A stretch of DNA of 64,000 nucleotides from Pestalotiopsis fici W106-1 (taxonomy: Eukaryota; Ascomycota; Sordariomycetes; Amphisphaeriales; Sporocadaceae). The position numbers were made by a program, and so were the translations under genes. The notes beneath the pieces are model-generated. The model saw only the letters and a program-made list of their open reading frames with translations. It was not told the DNA's origin and did no database searches. Positions 1 through 11,177 of this stretch are shown piece by piece (within the stretch, counting starts at the first letter, position 1; each line of letters opens with the position of its first letter). The stretch is from positions 3,059,022 through 3,123,021 of the forward strand of contig NW_006917091.1 of NCBI RefSeq assembly GCF_000516985.1. The letters are read 5' to 3'.

Positions 1-77
1 ATAACCAGCCAAAGACGAGTAGGTGTCGCCCATATGACCTTGATAACCGGCACTGACTAGTGCCGACGCGCTTGCAG

Positions 78-1809
78 ATCTGTCCCATCCCTTGAACCCA
101 AGAATCCGGATCAAAACACCACCACCTAGACCTGCAGACATTGCTGGCGGAAGCGCAACAGATGTGCAAGATGGAAGTATTGCACCAGCGCAGGTGCTAG
201 CTACTCTCAAATCTACACCACACTCGGTGCAACCGTATGCAGCCGCTAGCAATCATCAGGTAGCCGATGCTAGCCCACAGTCTGCATTACACAAACCATT
301 GCCTGCGAATGCGCATTCAGAAACCATATTAGAATATAAAGCAATTCCTAGTAAGTTGTCAACTCCTGTTCATCGGACTGGCTAACATGACCAGACAATC
401 AATATGGCAGTGATGCACAAAATTATGGATTCCAGTCTTCAGCTCCACGCATCACTTTACCAGGAATAGGCTCCATACTTTCTAAACCACTTGATGACGG
501 TCAGAAGCCCTCATCTTCAAGATATTCGGAATTCCCTACTGAACAGAGTTACAACCATGGCACCGGGAATAGGAAACGGCTCATCACTCACTCGACAACA
601 ACTAGAGCGACAGGCGTATTACCGCTGAGGCTGTCGGCAAATTCAAGCTGGCAGACTCCCCCGACAATAGTCAATGTGTCCATGTTCCCTGAGCCAGCGA
701 GTGCTCTAGCATACGTTCCATTAGACCTATCCTCGGGAACCGTTGGCTACCTCAGTACTACCACACCATCTCAGCCGCTCGAGAAGCTGCTTCTTGTGAC
801 CCGTTCATTCATGCAAGGCAAATTTCAACCCGGCTCGCTGGCTTCATCGGACATTGAGAATCCCGCACTAGTCCAGAAGCAAATTTGTGAAATCGAAAGG
901 TGGTACAACGATTTCAACCCGGGGTTCGATCTTCTTGGTAAACAAAAGGTGCCCGAGGCGTTCCGCATATTTCAGAGGTGTTTCGAAGGCACACGAAAAA
1001 TCATCAAACCCGAGTATCCATTCACCATGATATTTGTATGCCACCAAGCAATACGCTGTGCCTATTACGATAGGATAGGGCGGAACATGTCAAAGTTTCT
1101 CCTCAAACATGTTGCAGAGCTTTGTCAAGTATTCCTGGGCGTGCACCACCCCTTGTCCGTAATCGCCGACGGCCTGGCTCGAATGGATATTTTCGAATTT
1201 GCCCTCTGCATTGGGCCCTTTATGGACCACTATAGTGATGCCTTGGAGCCCTTTCTGGAGAAATCCGAAATGGCTCTTGGAGAGCTGTCGGGCTCCCGCG
1301 GATTGGGCATTAGCCTGATGGAAGGCACCGGCATGCTGGGCCTGTACGAGGCGAAACCCAGGCTTGATGTGGCGACGCGCAAAGCCCGGGAGCGCGGCCT
1401 TTCTACTCTGCATCTCCAGATTGAAACAGCGGCCATGCTACAGAGGAACAAGTTCTTGAACGAAGCATTAGCAATAATACTCGAGCTTCGTCAATCCAAA
1501 GAGGGGCAAGCCAACCCATACCAATTCTTTTACTCGGGCGTCATCTTGACGCACATTTTTCGAAGCATGAAGAACTACGATGGTCAGATCCGAGTGCTTT
1601 ACGAAATGGTCGACTCCTTGAGCGCATCTAGTGCAAATGATGATGAAATGCAGCTGACTTTTTCCTACAAGGTGTACATGGAAATACGGCAAAGCAGCCT
1701 GCTTTTGGTTCTTGGCTGGCTGATGGAAGCTTTGCGCAAGATGGGACGCACAGATGAAGCAGACAGGGTCCGGATTCGATACGACGAGGCTGTAGAGAAT
1801 CCAATATGA
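78..1809 (+). CDS. Fungal helical-repeat protein, 3' part (5' end outside window)
   Basis: The frame has no usable start; it begins behind a CTGAC branch point and a TTGCAG acceptor ending at 77, so the window opens inside an intron. A short second intron is inferred at 351-394 (donor GTAAGT, CTAAC nearby), which joins both reading frames in phase. At 44 nt it is close to the minimum, so its acceptor is the weak point. The first exon is low-complexity (Pro/Ser/Ala/His). From about 680 onward the protein is rich in amphipathic helices with TPR-like spacing. This layout resembles the C-terminal part of fungal proteins that carry an N-terminal Clr5-type or other DNA-binding domain, but that domain would lie outside the window, so the family assignment is inference. 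The stop is at 1807-1809. Confidence 0.6.
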
Positions 1810-2584
1810 GATTAGGACACTGGCAAGGGGAAATAATGCAACTGTAATAAGAGCCGCTACTCTTTCCGTAAACTGCCTTGCAATGCGAAACTAGGACAGA
1901 GCTTACATTCTTTGGGACGGGAGCAAAAGAACCATGTACTCTTTTTCGCAAAATACAACCTGGGCTGTATGCAAATCAGCGGCTACATTGAATCATTAAA
2001 GAGGAGCGACTCCAAATTACCAAGGTGCGCGTAATAGCGTCAATCTCATCAGCGAGCGCTGACCATGTGCATAATCAAGAGTCAGCAACATCTAAGCGAA
2101 TGCAGAGCTTATCTCTATTGCTTTCCAGCCGAGTCCATCCCCGCCAAAAAACGAGGATCCAAACGCCGCCAGACGGGGAGACTCTGACATGGACAAGGGT
2201 GTACTATGTAGAGTCTATGCGCTGGATCTCGAACTCTAATCATTAGTGAGCCATTACCTCAGCCTTTGAGCGGTTTTACAAAGCTGATCTGATTCGTTCA
2301 TTGTGGGGGCTGGTGATTTTATGATTCCCCACCACATTTTGGCCTATGGAACCCCATGCAACATACACTGCTACTGGGCCGGTTAGTCATGATGATAAAT
2401 GTTGGCGTGCATGCGGAAACCCGAGTGGTGAGGAAAGCAGATATAAGGTTATGACCTTTCGGCGCAACTTGGCAGTAAAGCAGCATCCCGACATTCCAAT
2501 CACAAAAACCAAAAACTCTGTCTCTCGCACTCTTTCCTTGATTGACCTTTTTTCATACCCATCATCATTGACAAAACATTCAAA
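1810..2584. other. Intergenic region with pyrimidine-rich leader
   Basis: No coding signal is seen. The last roughly 70 bases (about 2517-2560) are C/T-rich directly before the next start codon, as is common in front of strongly expressed filamentous-fungal genes, so the promoter and 5' leader of the flavodoxin gene probably lie here. No clear TATA box was identified. Confidence 0.4.
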
Positions 2585-3395
2585 ATGGCTCCCAAGGTTG
2601 CTATTGTCTATGTAAGTTTTGACCAGTTTTGCTTTCCTTGAATATATCAATGGCCAGCTACACAAAGTGATGCCGTCACTGCGCATGGTCATGTCCCCTC
2701 ATTGTGTTATGCGGGGATGAATTACACTCATCCCCCGCTACCCCATTGTCACACATTGATTTATATCCAGTTGAAAGCTATATCTAACAAGCCTCTAGTA
2801 CTCCATGTATGGCCACATTCGCCAGCTGGCAGAGGCCGAAAAGAAGGGTATTGAAAAGGCCGGCGGAAAGGCCGACCTGTTCCAAATCGCCGAGACGCTT
2901 CCCAAGGAGGCTCTCGCTGCCATGGGTGCCCCCGGCCAGCCCGAGGATGTCCCCCTTCTCGAGGGATCCGAGGGCCCCAAGAAGCTAGAGGAGTACGATG
3001 CCGTCCTGATGGGTATCCCCACCCGTTACGGCAACTTTCCCGCCCAGTGGAAGGCCTTTTGGGACCGCACCGGCGGACAGTGGGCCAACGGTCTCTACCA
3101 CGGCAAGCTCGCCGGTCTGTTCGTGTCCACCGGCACCCTCGGCGGCGGCCAGGAGTCGACGGCCATTGCCGCCATGAGCACCCTGGCCCACCACGGCTTC
3201 ATCTACATTCCCCTCGGCTACGCCAAGGCCCCCGGCCAGCTCATGAACATTAGCGAGGTCCACGGCGGCAGCCCCTGGGGCGCCGGCACCTTCTCGGGCG
3301 CCGACGGCTCGCGACAGCCCTCTCCCCTCGAGCTCGAGATTGCCGAGGCCCAGGGTGCCTACTTTTGGTCCATCGCTGCCAAGCACTTTGGTTGA
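2585..3395 (+). CDS. WrbA/Pst2-type NAD(P)H:quinone oxidoreductase (flavodoxin-like)
   Basis: Two exons (2585-2611 and 2799-3395) with a 187-nt intron (GTAAGT ... CTAAC ... TAG) encode 207 residues. The product starts [16 protein letters not shown], the FMN phosphate-binding start of type IV quinone oxidoreductases. It also has the family motifs [10 protein letters not shown] and [11 protein letters not shown] and the [13 protein letters not shown] block. Relatives include yeast Pst2/Rfs1/Ycp4 and the fungal allergen Alt a 7. The enzyme should reduce quinones by two electrons with NAD(P)H and FMN, protecting against redox cycling. Codons strongly favour C or G in third position, unlike the neighbours, which fits a highly expressed housekeeping gene. 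The stop is TGA followed by CTA, and the same frame stays open for 59 more codons (separate entry). Confidence 0.93.
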
Positions 3396-3575
3396 CTACA
3401 TGGCGGCGCATCTGAACCTACTGCTGCTACTCCCGCTGCTGCTCCCGCGGCATCCAAGCCCGAGGCTGCTACCAGCAGTACCCCCGCAGCAGCTTCCAAT
3501 GGAAAAGAGACAAAAAAGTCGGACAAGAAGACTGGCGGACCCTGCGGACTTCCGACAAGATGTACGATTTTATGA
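3396..3575 (+). other. In-frame 3' extension of the quinone oxidoreductase ending in a CaaX box
   Basis: Directly after the TGA at 3393-3395 the same frame continues for 59 codons to a second TGA at 3573-3575. The extension is Ala/Pro/Ser-rich, then Lys-rich (KETKKSDKKTGG), and ends PCGLPTRCTIL, placing a cysteine exactly four residues from the end. CTIL fits a CaaX prenylation signal with Leu favouring geranylgeranylation. From memory, yeast Ycp4, a relative, also ends in a CaaX box. The stop context TGA-CTA is the short motif reported to promote ribosomal readthrough in fungi and animals. Alternatives are a 99-nt in-frame intron (3391-3489) with a poor GTTGAC donor, or a nonsense mutation in a formerly longer protein. 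Confidence 0.6.
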
Positions 3576-4277
3576 AGGGGGAATAATACCCTTGCCAAAG
3601 ATATCCAAATACAAAAAGCAATAATACCAAGAGAATCAGGATTTGAATTACATGTGAACCTTTTTTACATTGTTGTGTGTCTGGCTTATGCTGACGTGGG
3701 GTTTCGTTTTATTCAGAGGGCTGGCAATACCAAAGTTGATGAGTTCCCTGAGACCTGGCTGCAGCCGTGTTTGCATGTCTCATGTTTTCCCCAATGGTAA
3801 TACAGCCACCAGAGGTTCTCTTGGTTCTCTATTGCGTCAAACCTTCAACTAAAGACATGCCGCCTGCTTCCAAGCCTGTCATTATCTGGATAGAAACATG
3901 ACTACGGTATCCGCGGATGGGGTATTGAATTGATCGTGAATGAGGTAGGACAAGGATAGAGAAGCGGGTGCACAGCACGCTAACAATTTTTTTAGAGTTT
4001 CATGCCGCCCCTGGAGAATTCTTGCAGCTCACTTTAGCCCTACAAGTCTTCCATGGATTTGCCCTGGGGAGTGATTGAAATGTCCTGGCTGGTGATGCTA
4101 TCTAGGGTCGACAGGAAACAGACCCAATGCCTTGGTTGTGTCAAGACAATCTAAACGGTCGCGGATGGCTACGCGTTGTTAACCATCGGGGGGAGTGCTT
4201 ATTGATTCACAATTAGTCTCAAAGGTCAATGGGTGAGCAATTCATGGCTTGACATACCAGACTACTTTTGCAATGAC
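3576..4277. other. Intergenic region
   Basis: No convincing gene, RNA or repeat is seen. The first part is presumably the 3' UTR of the quinone oxidoreductase gene; the remainder contains only short unsupported reading frames. Confidence 0.4.
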
Positions 4278-5980
4278 TTACACCTTGCAAGCTTCCCTGA
4301 CCGAGTGCGCCATCCAGAAGGCTATGCAGCTTTCATAAGCATTCCGTCCTAATCTGGCGGTCCCTTGGTCTGCCTTTGTGGCTGTGAGCGTTGCCTGGAT
4401 GGAATCTAGGCCCATCAACCGCAACAAGCATATAACCACCCTTGGATGGAGACAGTGTCGCCATGAGACCGTTGCATTTATAAAAATGATCAACCTCCAG
4501 AGCCCCAATGCCACAGAACCCCCAAAACATTGCGATAAAAAGCCCTTCACAGCCTCAATGTTAAGCTCAACCTCGCCCTCGGTATCAATGGACGGCTGGT
4601 GATCTTGAAGTGTGATTATGGCACACAGCTGTTCGCCCGTATACAATCCAATCTTTACGAATCGCGCTAACGCCATCGACCAACTCGTTCTCTCTCATAT
4701 GCGCGCTCTGAATAGTCGTTCCACGATTCGCTTGAACTGGCCAGTTCGTCGGAAATTTTGCGCCCGACAAACTTGACATTCCGACCGACGCAAGGGAGAG
4801 CAGCATCGGCTGTAAAACTGACCAAGGTCTTGTCCTTGAATGTAATGGTTCCTTCTTCGTCTTGGTAATGAATCATGCCCTCTCCAGTCTCACGGCACCT
4901 TGACCTCAACATGTAGGTTAGGGATTGGGCTGCAACTGCTTTGGCTTTCTTTGGTGGTCGTCCTCGGCCTTTAGGGACAGCACTGGCTTTTCTCTTGCCG
5001 CCCTTGGTTGGTTTATCGCCATCGTCGTCTTCGTCTTCGTCTTCACTGTCATCCTCGTGGTCGGGTCCTGAGCAATACTTGATCAAGGCGCTCTCATTTG
5101 TACTTAGGATCATGACCCCTTCGAGTACCCCAAAGTCAAATTTGGCTTTGAAAACATTGAGATTTTCAGTTGGGTAGATGCCGAGGCTTAGATCGTTTGC
5201 TAGATCAGGTCATTCCCTTTCAATCTCTTGGCAGTCGACCATGTAGCTTCCAATGGGGGAGTGAGGATCGGAGCCCTTCTTCTTCTTCTTGAGTGAGTTG
5301 AGATAGTCTGTGTGCATCTCTGCACGCTCGACTTCCCATTCCTCGTCGGCTTCCCGAACCTTCTTTGCCTCTGTGGCCGCATGTCCACTTGCTGCCTTGG
5401 CGACAGCCGCTCGATCCCAACCCAGGAAGATGGTCTGCGTCTTTGGCCCCGATCCAGTTACTTGATGAAGACCCGGAATCTTGTCGGCGGCCTCGCGTAT
5501 TTGACCGGCACGATAAGTGCTGCTAGGGGCAACAGGTATACCCACAACCGTGGTCGTCTTTGTGGGATCTGCTTGACCACGAGACAAGAAGAACCTTTCC
5601 ATTATCCAATCTGGGTAGGAAGAGAGCTCCTCGGCAGTTAGTTTGTCCAGCCACTCTGCGTGCATCCTCTCCTGCAACTGGGTTATGTGGTCCGGGACTC
5701 TGTCGCATTTCCCGGCTTGGAGGACTTTCTTGATCAACAGAGTCCCGTTGCCGGAAATCTCGCCTTCCTCGAAATGGACACCGTAGTGTTTCAATTGACC
5801 GCGAACAAACGTATCTTCATGGCTGTCTCTTAAGCGCTTGTTTGCTTCAGGTGTAAGCTTTGGCAAGAACATTTGTCGAAGATGTGAGCCTTGGACGCGT
5901 TCTACGCGATTGGGTACTAGGGCGTAAAACCTGCCGTATCTATAAGCGAAGCCATCGCTGACGACCTCGTGGTAGGGCAT
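4278..5980 (-). pseudogene. Degraded gene for an AT-hook protein (in-frame stop plus frameshift)
   Basis: Reading from the ATG at 5980, 256 codons run to a TGA at 5212-5210. The very same frame continues with protein-like sequence (IYPTENLNVFKAKFDFG), an acidic Asp/Glu stretch, and a basic AT-hook (KGRGRPPKKAKA), the minor-groove-binding motif of chromatin-associated proteins. The frame ends at 4667; sensible sequence (KIGLYTGEQLCAIITLQDH) resumes in another frame overlapping this point, consistent with loss of one base near 4672. No intron can remove the first stop: the only GT before it (5239) with the following TAG would give 40 nt and break the frame. The N-terminal domain (about residues 1-170) is not recognised. 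Two sequencing errors are the alternative to gene decay. Confidence 0.6.
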
Positions 5981-7245
5981 GGCGTTTGTTATCTAGAGAA
6001 GTTCTCAACCTGGGTACTACTGAACAAACGAGAACTTAAATGGCGAAGCAGAGCAGTGCTGAAAAAGTAGAAATGTCAGCCCTATTAAATATTTCTCCGA
6101 AAGAAAACCATTTCTGCCCATCATACGGACATGAATAACCTTATGGGTGCACTCTTGGAGCCCAGAAGGGTGTTTGTGCATGGTGGCAGACCTTAGATTG
6201 AACCTTTTTTCTTCTACGCGATAGGACGTAGTGGCATGATCTTGAAATTAATTTGTTTGCTGGAGACGTCTCGTTGGAGCAGAACCGGCACCTCCATGTA
6301 ACTGCGCGTCAAGTTGAGTTCATGTCAAAGAATTATAGAGCAAAAGGGCCCGCCAAAGAAATAAGCAACAGCCCATCTCATAACAGTGTTAGATACATAC
6401 CTAGCATCTAAGTACACTAATTCCGCAAAGAGAGCCTACCGGTACCTACCACACACGGCCGCCATAACGCGGCTACACAGGCTGCGGGTGTCCATGATGT
6501 CTTCAACTCCATGGTGGTGGTGAACGCAACACCAGAAGGGTGCATATGGGATGCTCGATTCCATTCCTAATAATAGCGCTAATCACCGGGGTAGTTGGAC
6601 TTTTCTAGGAGCGCTTTTCTAGTGGAGCGGGCTTCAATCTGGTGTGCTACCGCAGTGGCTAGAGGTGACATGTAGGCTAAGCCCAGTGTAGCACTCCCCC
6701 GAAAGCTGGAGTTCTCGAGCCGGACTGGACTGCCCATCCGTCTACTGGATATGATCACTCAAACATTGAACATGCACCTGTTCCACCATCCTCAATTCCT
6801 TTGCACGTCTTTTCAATGTCCCCTTTCAACCCTTGAATACGCTCCCCAAGGACTGACTTGGCTTAATCAGCAATTGAAAGTAAAGACAATGTCTTGGGCT
6901 TACCATTTGCGCCGTTCCCATCCTTGAAGAGCTCTACAACACTGACAACGTCATCTTGGCCGTGTTGGAATAGTCCGTTATGCCCTAGGTAGCAGTGCCT
7001 GAGATGCTTGAGTGGTTTGCTAAACTACAAAGGGTAGCCCAGCACTTTGGCTGCGATCCCGTGCCTATGCTCGCCGTCTTGGCGCTTGTATCGATCCAGT
7101 CGGTAATGTGTTGCCAAGGGATTGCCGACCAGGGAGCATCAGAACAGGGACACCTTCAAGTCGCGATAAATGGCAGTATATTTCTCCCTGTCGTGGGCTC
7201 ATTCCTGGGCTGAAGCTCTACTCCTTCGACTCGTTTGCGCATTGA
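5981..7245. other. Intergenic region
   Basis: About 1.26 kb without a supported gene. A 72-codon frame near 6995 has neither an ATG in good context nor recognisable motifs. The right end should contain the promoter of the Zn2Cys6 factor. Confidence 0.35.
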
Positions 7246-9671
7246 ATGGAGATGTATCCGCTCAAGACCAACCAAACAACCCCCAGAAAACGCCGAAGGG
7301 GGGCTTGTGATGGGTGTAGACAATCAAAAGTACGCTGTAGGTTTTCACTCCTACATCAAGCCAAAACCATTATAAACGCCTGAAATGTCAATATTTGGAT
7401 TACTAAAGACATGTCTACGGCAAAGGCACTGGAGAAACACCATGCGCGTATTGTGAGGTATGTGTTCGATGCTGGTTCTGATGAGTCTCCTTTGTAAGCT
7501 GACTCTCATCAAAGAGGTACTCTCGAACGTGCCATTATACCAACACTGCCCGAGAACGTCGCAAAAATTCATCATCTGTGCCCATAGTTCATAAACGGAT
7601 ATCTCAAAATGCACATACTCAATCGCTAGACCTCCTTGGGAGCCCGCTCGACACGAATTGTGATTCCGGTCAGCATGGGCTCCCCAGCCCGAGCTCAATT
7701 GAAGGGATGGAGATCTTGCAGGACTTTTTAGCACCAGCTGATGACCAGGGGAGTGGGACAGTAGAGGTAGGCCTGCATTACCTTGCCAATCGTTCCCAGC
7801 TACATGCTAATCATTGGTCATCTGATAGCACCTTGACCCTTGGAGCCTTTCTTGGGACATGGAAATCACATCTAACCTTGGCCATTTGGCTGCTGGAAAT
7901 GATCCAACTGATTCACTGTCATGTTCAATTGATTTCCAAGAAATCCATGACCTACCATCGCCCTCATCGACTTGGTCTGCGGGCTCCGAGACAAGAATTG
8001 CTATTTCTGTACAAAACAATGATCATAAACTTGATACAGACGTTCGCGAGGTTGAAACAGAAAATCTGATAAACAAACACAAGATACCCGAGGAAGAACG
8101 TGGCGCGGTAAAGATTGCCATAACCAAACTGCGTTATTTCTGGCGTGACGACACCTCCATACAAGGCTGGGCCTTATGCTCTAGAACTCTTTCATTGAAT
8201 ATTCAGGGTCTGCTCCTGGACACTTTGTGGAGGAATGCGAGCATTAGAGGTAAATATACAGGAACGAGGAGTCTAGCGTGTCTTGTTACTGACCCTGTGT
8301 ATTGCAGCTGCTTTTGATACTCATACTGGTCTCGATGATTTTCTGTTGGAGCCAGAAATCACTCGGCTTGCTGACAATGTCTTGGTCGATGCAATCCCAG
8401 ACTCGCTGTCTGTTGTCCTCGTGCTTGGTGTGATTGCCACAGGAAGACATGCCCTGGAAACTCGGAATGTCTCTGTTCAAGACGGTTCGAGCCATTCTCG
8501 ACAAATATTCACCGAAGCTTGTAATCGGGTCACTCCGTTTCTGCTTGGCCACAATTCATTACTCAAGCTACAAGTAAGGACTCCTATACAATTAGTCGAA
8601 TCTATCTCCTGATCAAGTCAAATTTTCACAGGCCTTGACCGCACTCGTGAGTCACCACAGAAAAGCTTGACGGAAGATAGGACTTATGGCCTATAGGCAA
8701 TCATGTCAATGCAAAGTAGAGAGCCAATCACTTTGGATCTGATATCAAGTGTAGGAGCCTGTGCGCGTACCTTGTATACCAGCTACATGTATGCACCAAA
8801 AGGGCAGCCGCTGCATGATCGACACGATGTAAACCTGGCGTTGGGCTCCGCATACTGTATCACTACCCGCTTTGAACTGGATATCAGTATGGCTGCCAAG
8901 GTATGCAGCTTGACACCTTTCCAACAAGTTGATTTACTGCTTACCTATGACATACTAGCCACCATTTCATGACCATATGATAATGTCTAGTCTCGGTACC
9001 AGACTTGAACTACCTCGAATTACAAAGTCGGGGGATTTTCGGTCAGCTTGGATGGATATCCAAACAAATTTCGGCAATCTTTGTTCTCGGCTTACAAGAT
9101 TGCCTCGAAACAAGGTCAACACGCAGAGATTGTTAAACGAGTTGCATTCATGGCGAGAAAGTCTCGACCCACAATACCGTGATATCAATCAGTCTTACCC
9201 ACAAAACCTTGCCACCGATTCGAGGAAACTTTGGCTCTTTTGCCAATATCACGAAGCCAGTCTGTACATTTACTTACAACATCAGAGTAATGACATGAAC
9301 CATACCGCAATCGACCATACTTTAAGCACACGTTCCGCCAAAACCGTACTAGAAGCTGCTAGTATTCTACCACCAAATGTGGTGTATTCTCAGCGGTAAA
9401 TTTCCTCATCCTACACCATGGATATACCAATTGACTTTCTAACTTGATTTGATTCAGGAAAATCTGCGAGCTGGTTTCTTTGGCAACGTACCTGTGCTTC
9501 CTCGAAGTTCTTTGCGACCCTTATGGAAACGCTCAAGAGAATTTACCATACATTGGAATAGCGTGCGGTTTCTTTGCCAAGCTCGCCCCAGCAAACGAGA
9601 CCTTGTTCACCTCTGCCACCTGCCTTTTGCGCGTGGCTCAACAGGTCATTGAGCTATCAAAGAAAGAGTGA
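7246..9671 (+). CDS. Zn2Cys6 binuclear-cluster transcription factor
   Basis: The ATG at 7246 opens a basic stretch and the first half of a Gal4-type zinc cluster (CDGCRQSKVRC). The second half (CAYCERYSRTC) lies about 100 bases downstream after an intron with uncertain borders. The six cysteines coordinate two zinc ions and the basic PRKRRRG region contacts DNA. Later introns are clear: about 7472-7529 (GTATGT), 7767-7829, 8251-8307 (GTAAAT...GCAG), two between 8572 and 8699, one at about 8901-8991 and one at about 9397-9457. The remainder is a helical region typical of fungal regulators, ending SLATYLCFLEVLCDP...ELSKKE at 9671. It probably regulates genes as a nuclear protein; targets are unknown. 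The divergence of surrounding functions gives no firm cluster context. Confidence 0.82.
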
Positions 9672-9838
9672 TTGCTAAACTTGCAAGCAATGTACAATTT
9701 TACTTGCGCCAGTAGACACCGACCGAGTCAGAGACGTGGGAACACAAATGAACGCTTTCATAATACAGACCAATCCATTATGTAGCTAGATCTAGCTATC
9801 CATACTACTGTCTACATGTATGTCGATGCTCACGTCGC

Positions 9839-10437
9839 TCATTCAGCCTTTATTTGCGTCGCGTACTTGGAAGGATCACAATCTTTTCTATTCTTCTTGT
9901 GCAAATGTAAATCCTCAAAATCCCAATCATCGAGCATGCGAACCTGACAATGATGAGTATGTAGCATGGCACGAGGCGTTTCATCCTAATGTGAATACAG
10001 TACGATGGAACATGGAGGGAAAAGAAACTCACATTGAGGCCGACCACATCACCAGCCCACGATTTCCATGTCCCTTCAGGATCCATCAGGACACTGCTTC
10101 CACAGCGGCCACAAAACTTGTGGGCATTCTTTTCGGTTGCAAACCTATACTCGGATAGGGTGTCTTTTCCAGAGATCCATTCGATTTCGTCACGTTCTGG
10201 AAAGATCATGAGATAGCCGTTGCGCCCACAGATGCTACAATTACACATTTTTACCGGGATATGAAAGCCCGGCTGCTTGGTCAAGACCTCGTGCTGGATG
10301 TGGAAGCGGACGGTACCGCAGCGACAACCGCCTGTCTGCGGGACCTTGGGCATTGGGTCATCGTTGAAGCGCCAGACTATAGAGTCTCCTGGTTTAGGCT
10401 GTGGTGTTTCGGTTTCCGTAACAGTCGAGGTAGACAT
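9839..10437 (-). CDS. GFA-domain (Mss4-like fold) zinc enzyme
   Basis: Two exons, 10437-10033 and 9943-9839, with an intron at 10032-9944 (GTGAGT ... GTCAG), encode 168 residues. The zinc-binding pattern of the glutathione-dependent formaldehyde-activating family is present: GGCRCGTVRF near residue 37, MCNCSICGRNGY near 64 and HKFCGRCGSS near 107. Members are proposed to bind zinc and to act on S-hydroxymethylglutathione or other thiol adducts, but most fungal paralogues have no proven substrate, so only the fold and metal binding are well supported. Splicing restores the typical family ending (DDWDFEDLHLHKKNRKD). It converges with the upstream zinc-cluster factor, leaving about 170 bases between them. 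Confidence 0.88.
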
Positions 10438-11177
10438 GGTTTCGAGTACGTGAAGTGTGATAATATATGTAGTGATTGGGAAGACGAGGAAAGAATCTGT
10501 GACTGTGTCGTGTATGTTTCAAAAACTGGTATCATGTAGACCGTGCCCAGACAACAGAGAAGCGGACAAAGCCAATCTGATATAGAGTATTCGGATAATC
10601 GGTTATGCAGGTCTGGTCGTATCCGATCAACTTGTGATTGGACCTGCGTGGCGCAGGATTCGGGTAATCGGTAATGCAGGTTTGGTCCCTGTCAGCATTG
10701 TCCCTGACAGGCAGCTCGAATCAATCAGTCCTTGCCTGGCTAGACAATCTGGGTAATCCTGAGAGAAGCCGACCTCAAAATTGTGAGGGCTGGAATCCCA
10801 AAGTACCGTTGAAAATTAGGAAGGGCCTTGGCGGGTAAGTAGTGCAGCGCACAATGAGGGCGGTAATGGTCAACCCATGCCTTTACAACCATTTGAAATG
10901 ATACGTCATAGGTCGCGAGTAAAGACATGATCCTCCGATTGGTTAGTCATTTCAGTCGTATAGCTCAACCTAATGCTAAATTGAATAAAGAGAACCCGGT
11001 AAAGAGGGGCATCTTCGCGTGACTCTACATCCCTTGCTTCCCCGGCTTCATTCAAAACGAGGGGGCGTGTTCTGCTGGCACTGGGCGAGCTCAACCAACG
11101 TCGGCCCGAGAACTTGATCTCATTAATGAAACAATGAACCTGCGGGAATGTCCGGCGGGCAGACGGAATCCGGTGAT
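10438..11177. other. Intergenic region
   Basis: It holds the probable promoter of the GFA gene, a pair of 30-base direct repeats (separate entry) and no supported coding sequence. Confidence 0.4.
10589..10687. repeat. Pair of 30-bp direct repeats
   Basis: Positions 10589-10618 and 10658-10687 share ATTCGG(A/G)TAATCGGT(T/A)ATG followed by CAGGT(C/T)TGGTC, with only three differences and a 69-base period. No further copies were noticed nearby. Origin is unknown; it could be an upstream control region for the GFA gene. Confidence 0.6.

Noticed and set aside
3340..3624. 94-codon frame with a Leu-rich stretch over the quinone oxidoreductase 3' end
   Set aside because: The Leu-rich run is the off-frame reading of the Ala/Pro-rich extension; the main frame continues and ends in a meaningful CaaX box.
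6995..7213. 72-codon frame upstream of the zinc-cluster gene
   Set aside because: No start in good context, no domain, and it ends just before the promoter of a well-supported gene.
10034..10539. Plus-strand frames opposite the GFA-domain gene
   Set aside because: They are antisense shadows of the minus-strand exon with the clear CxCG zinc motifs; no splice sites or motifs support them.
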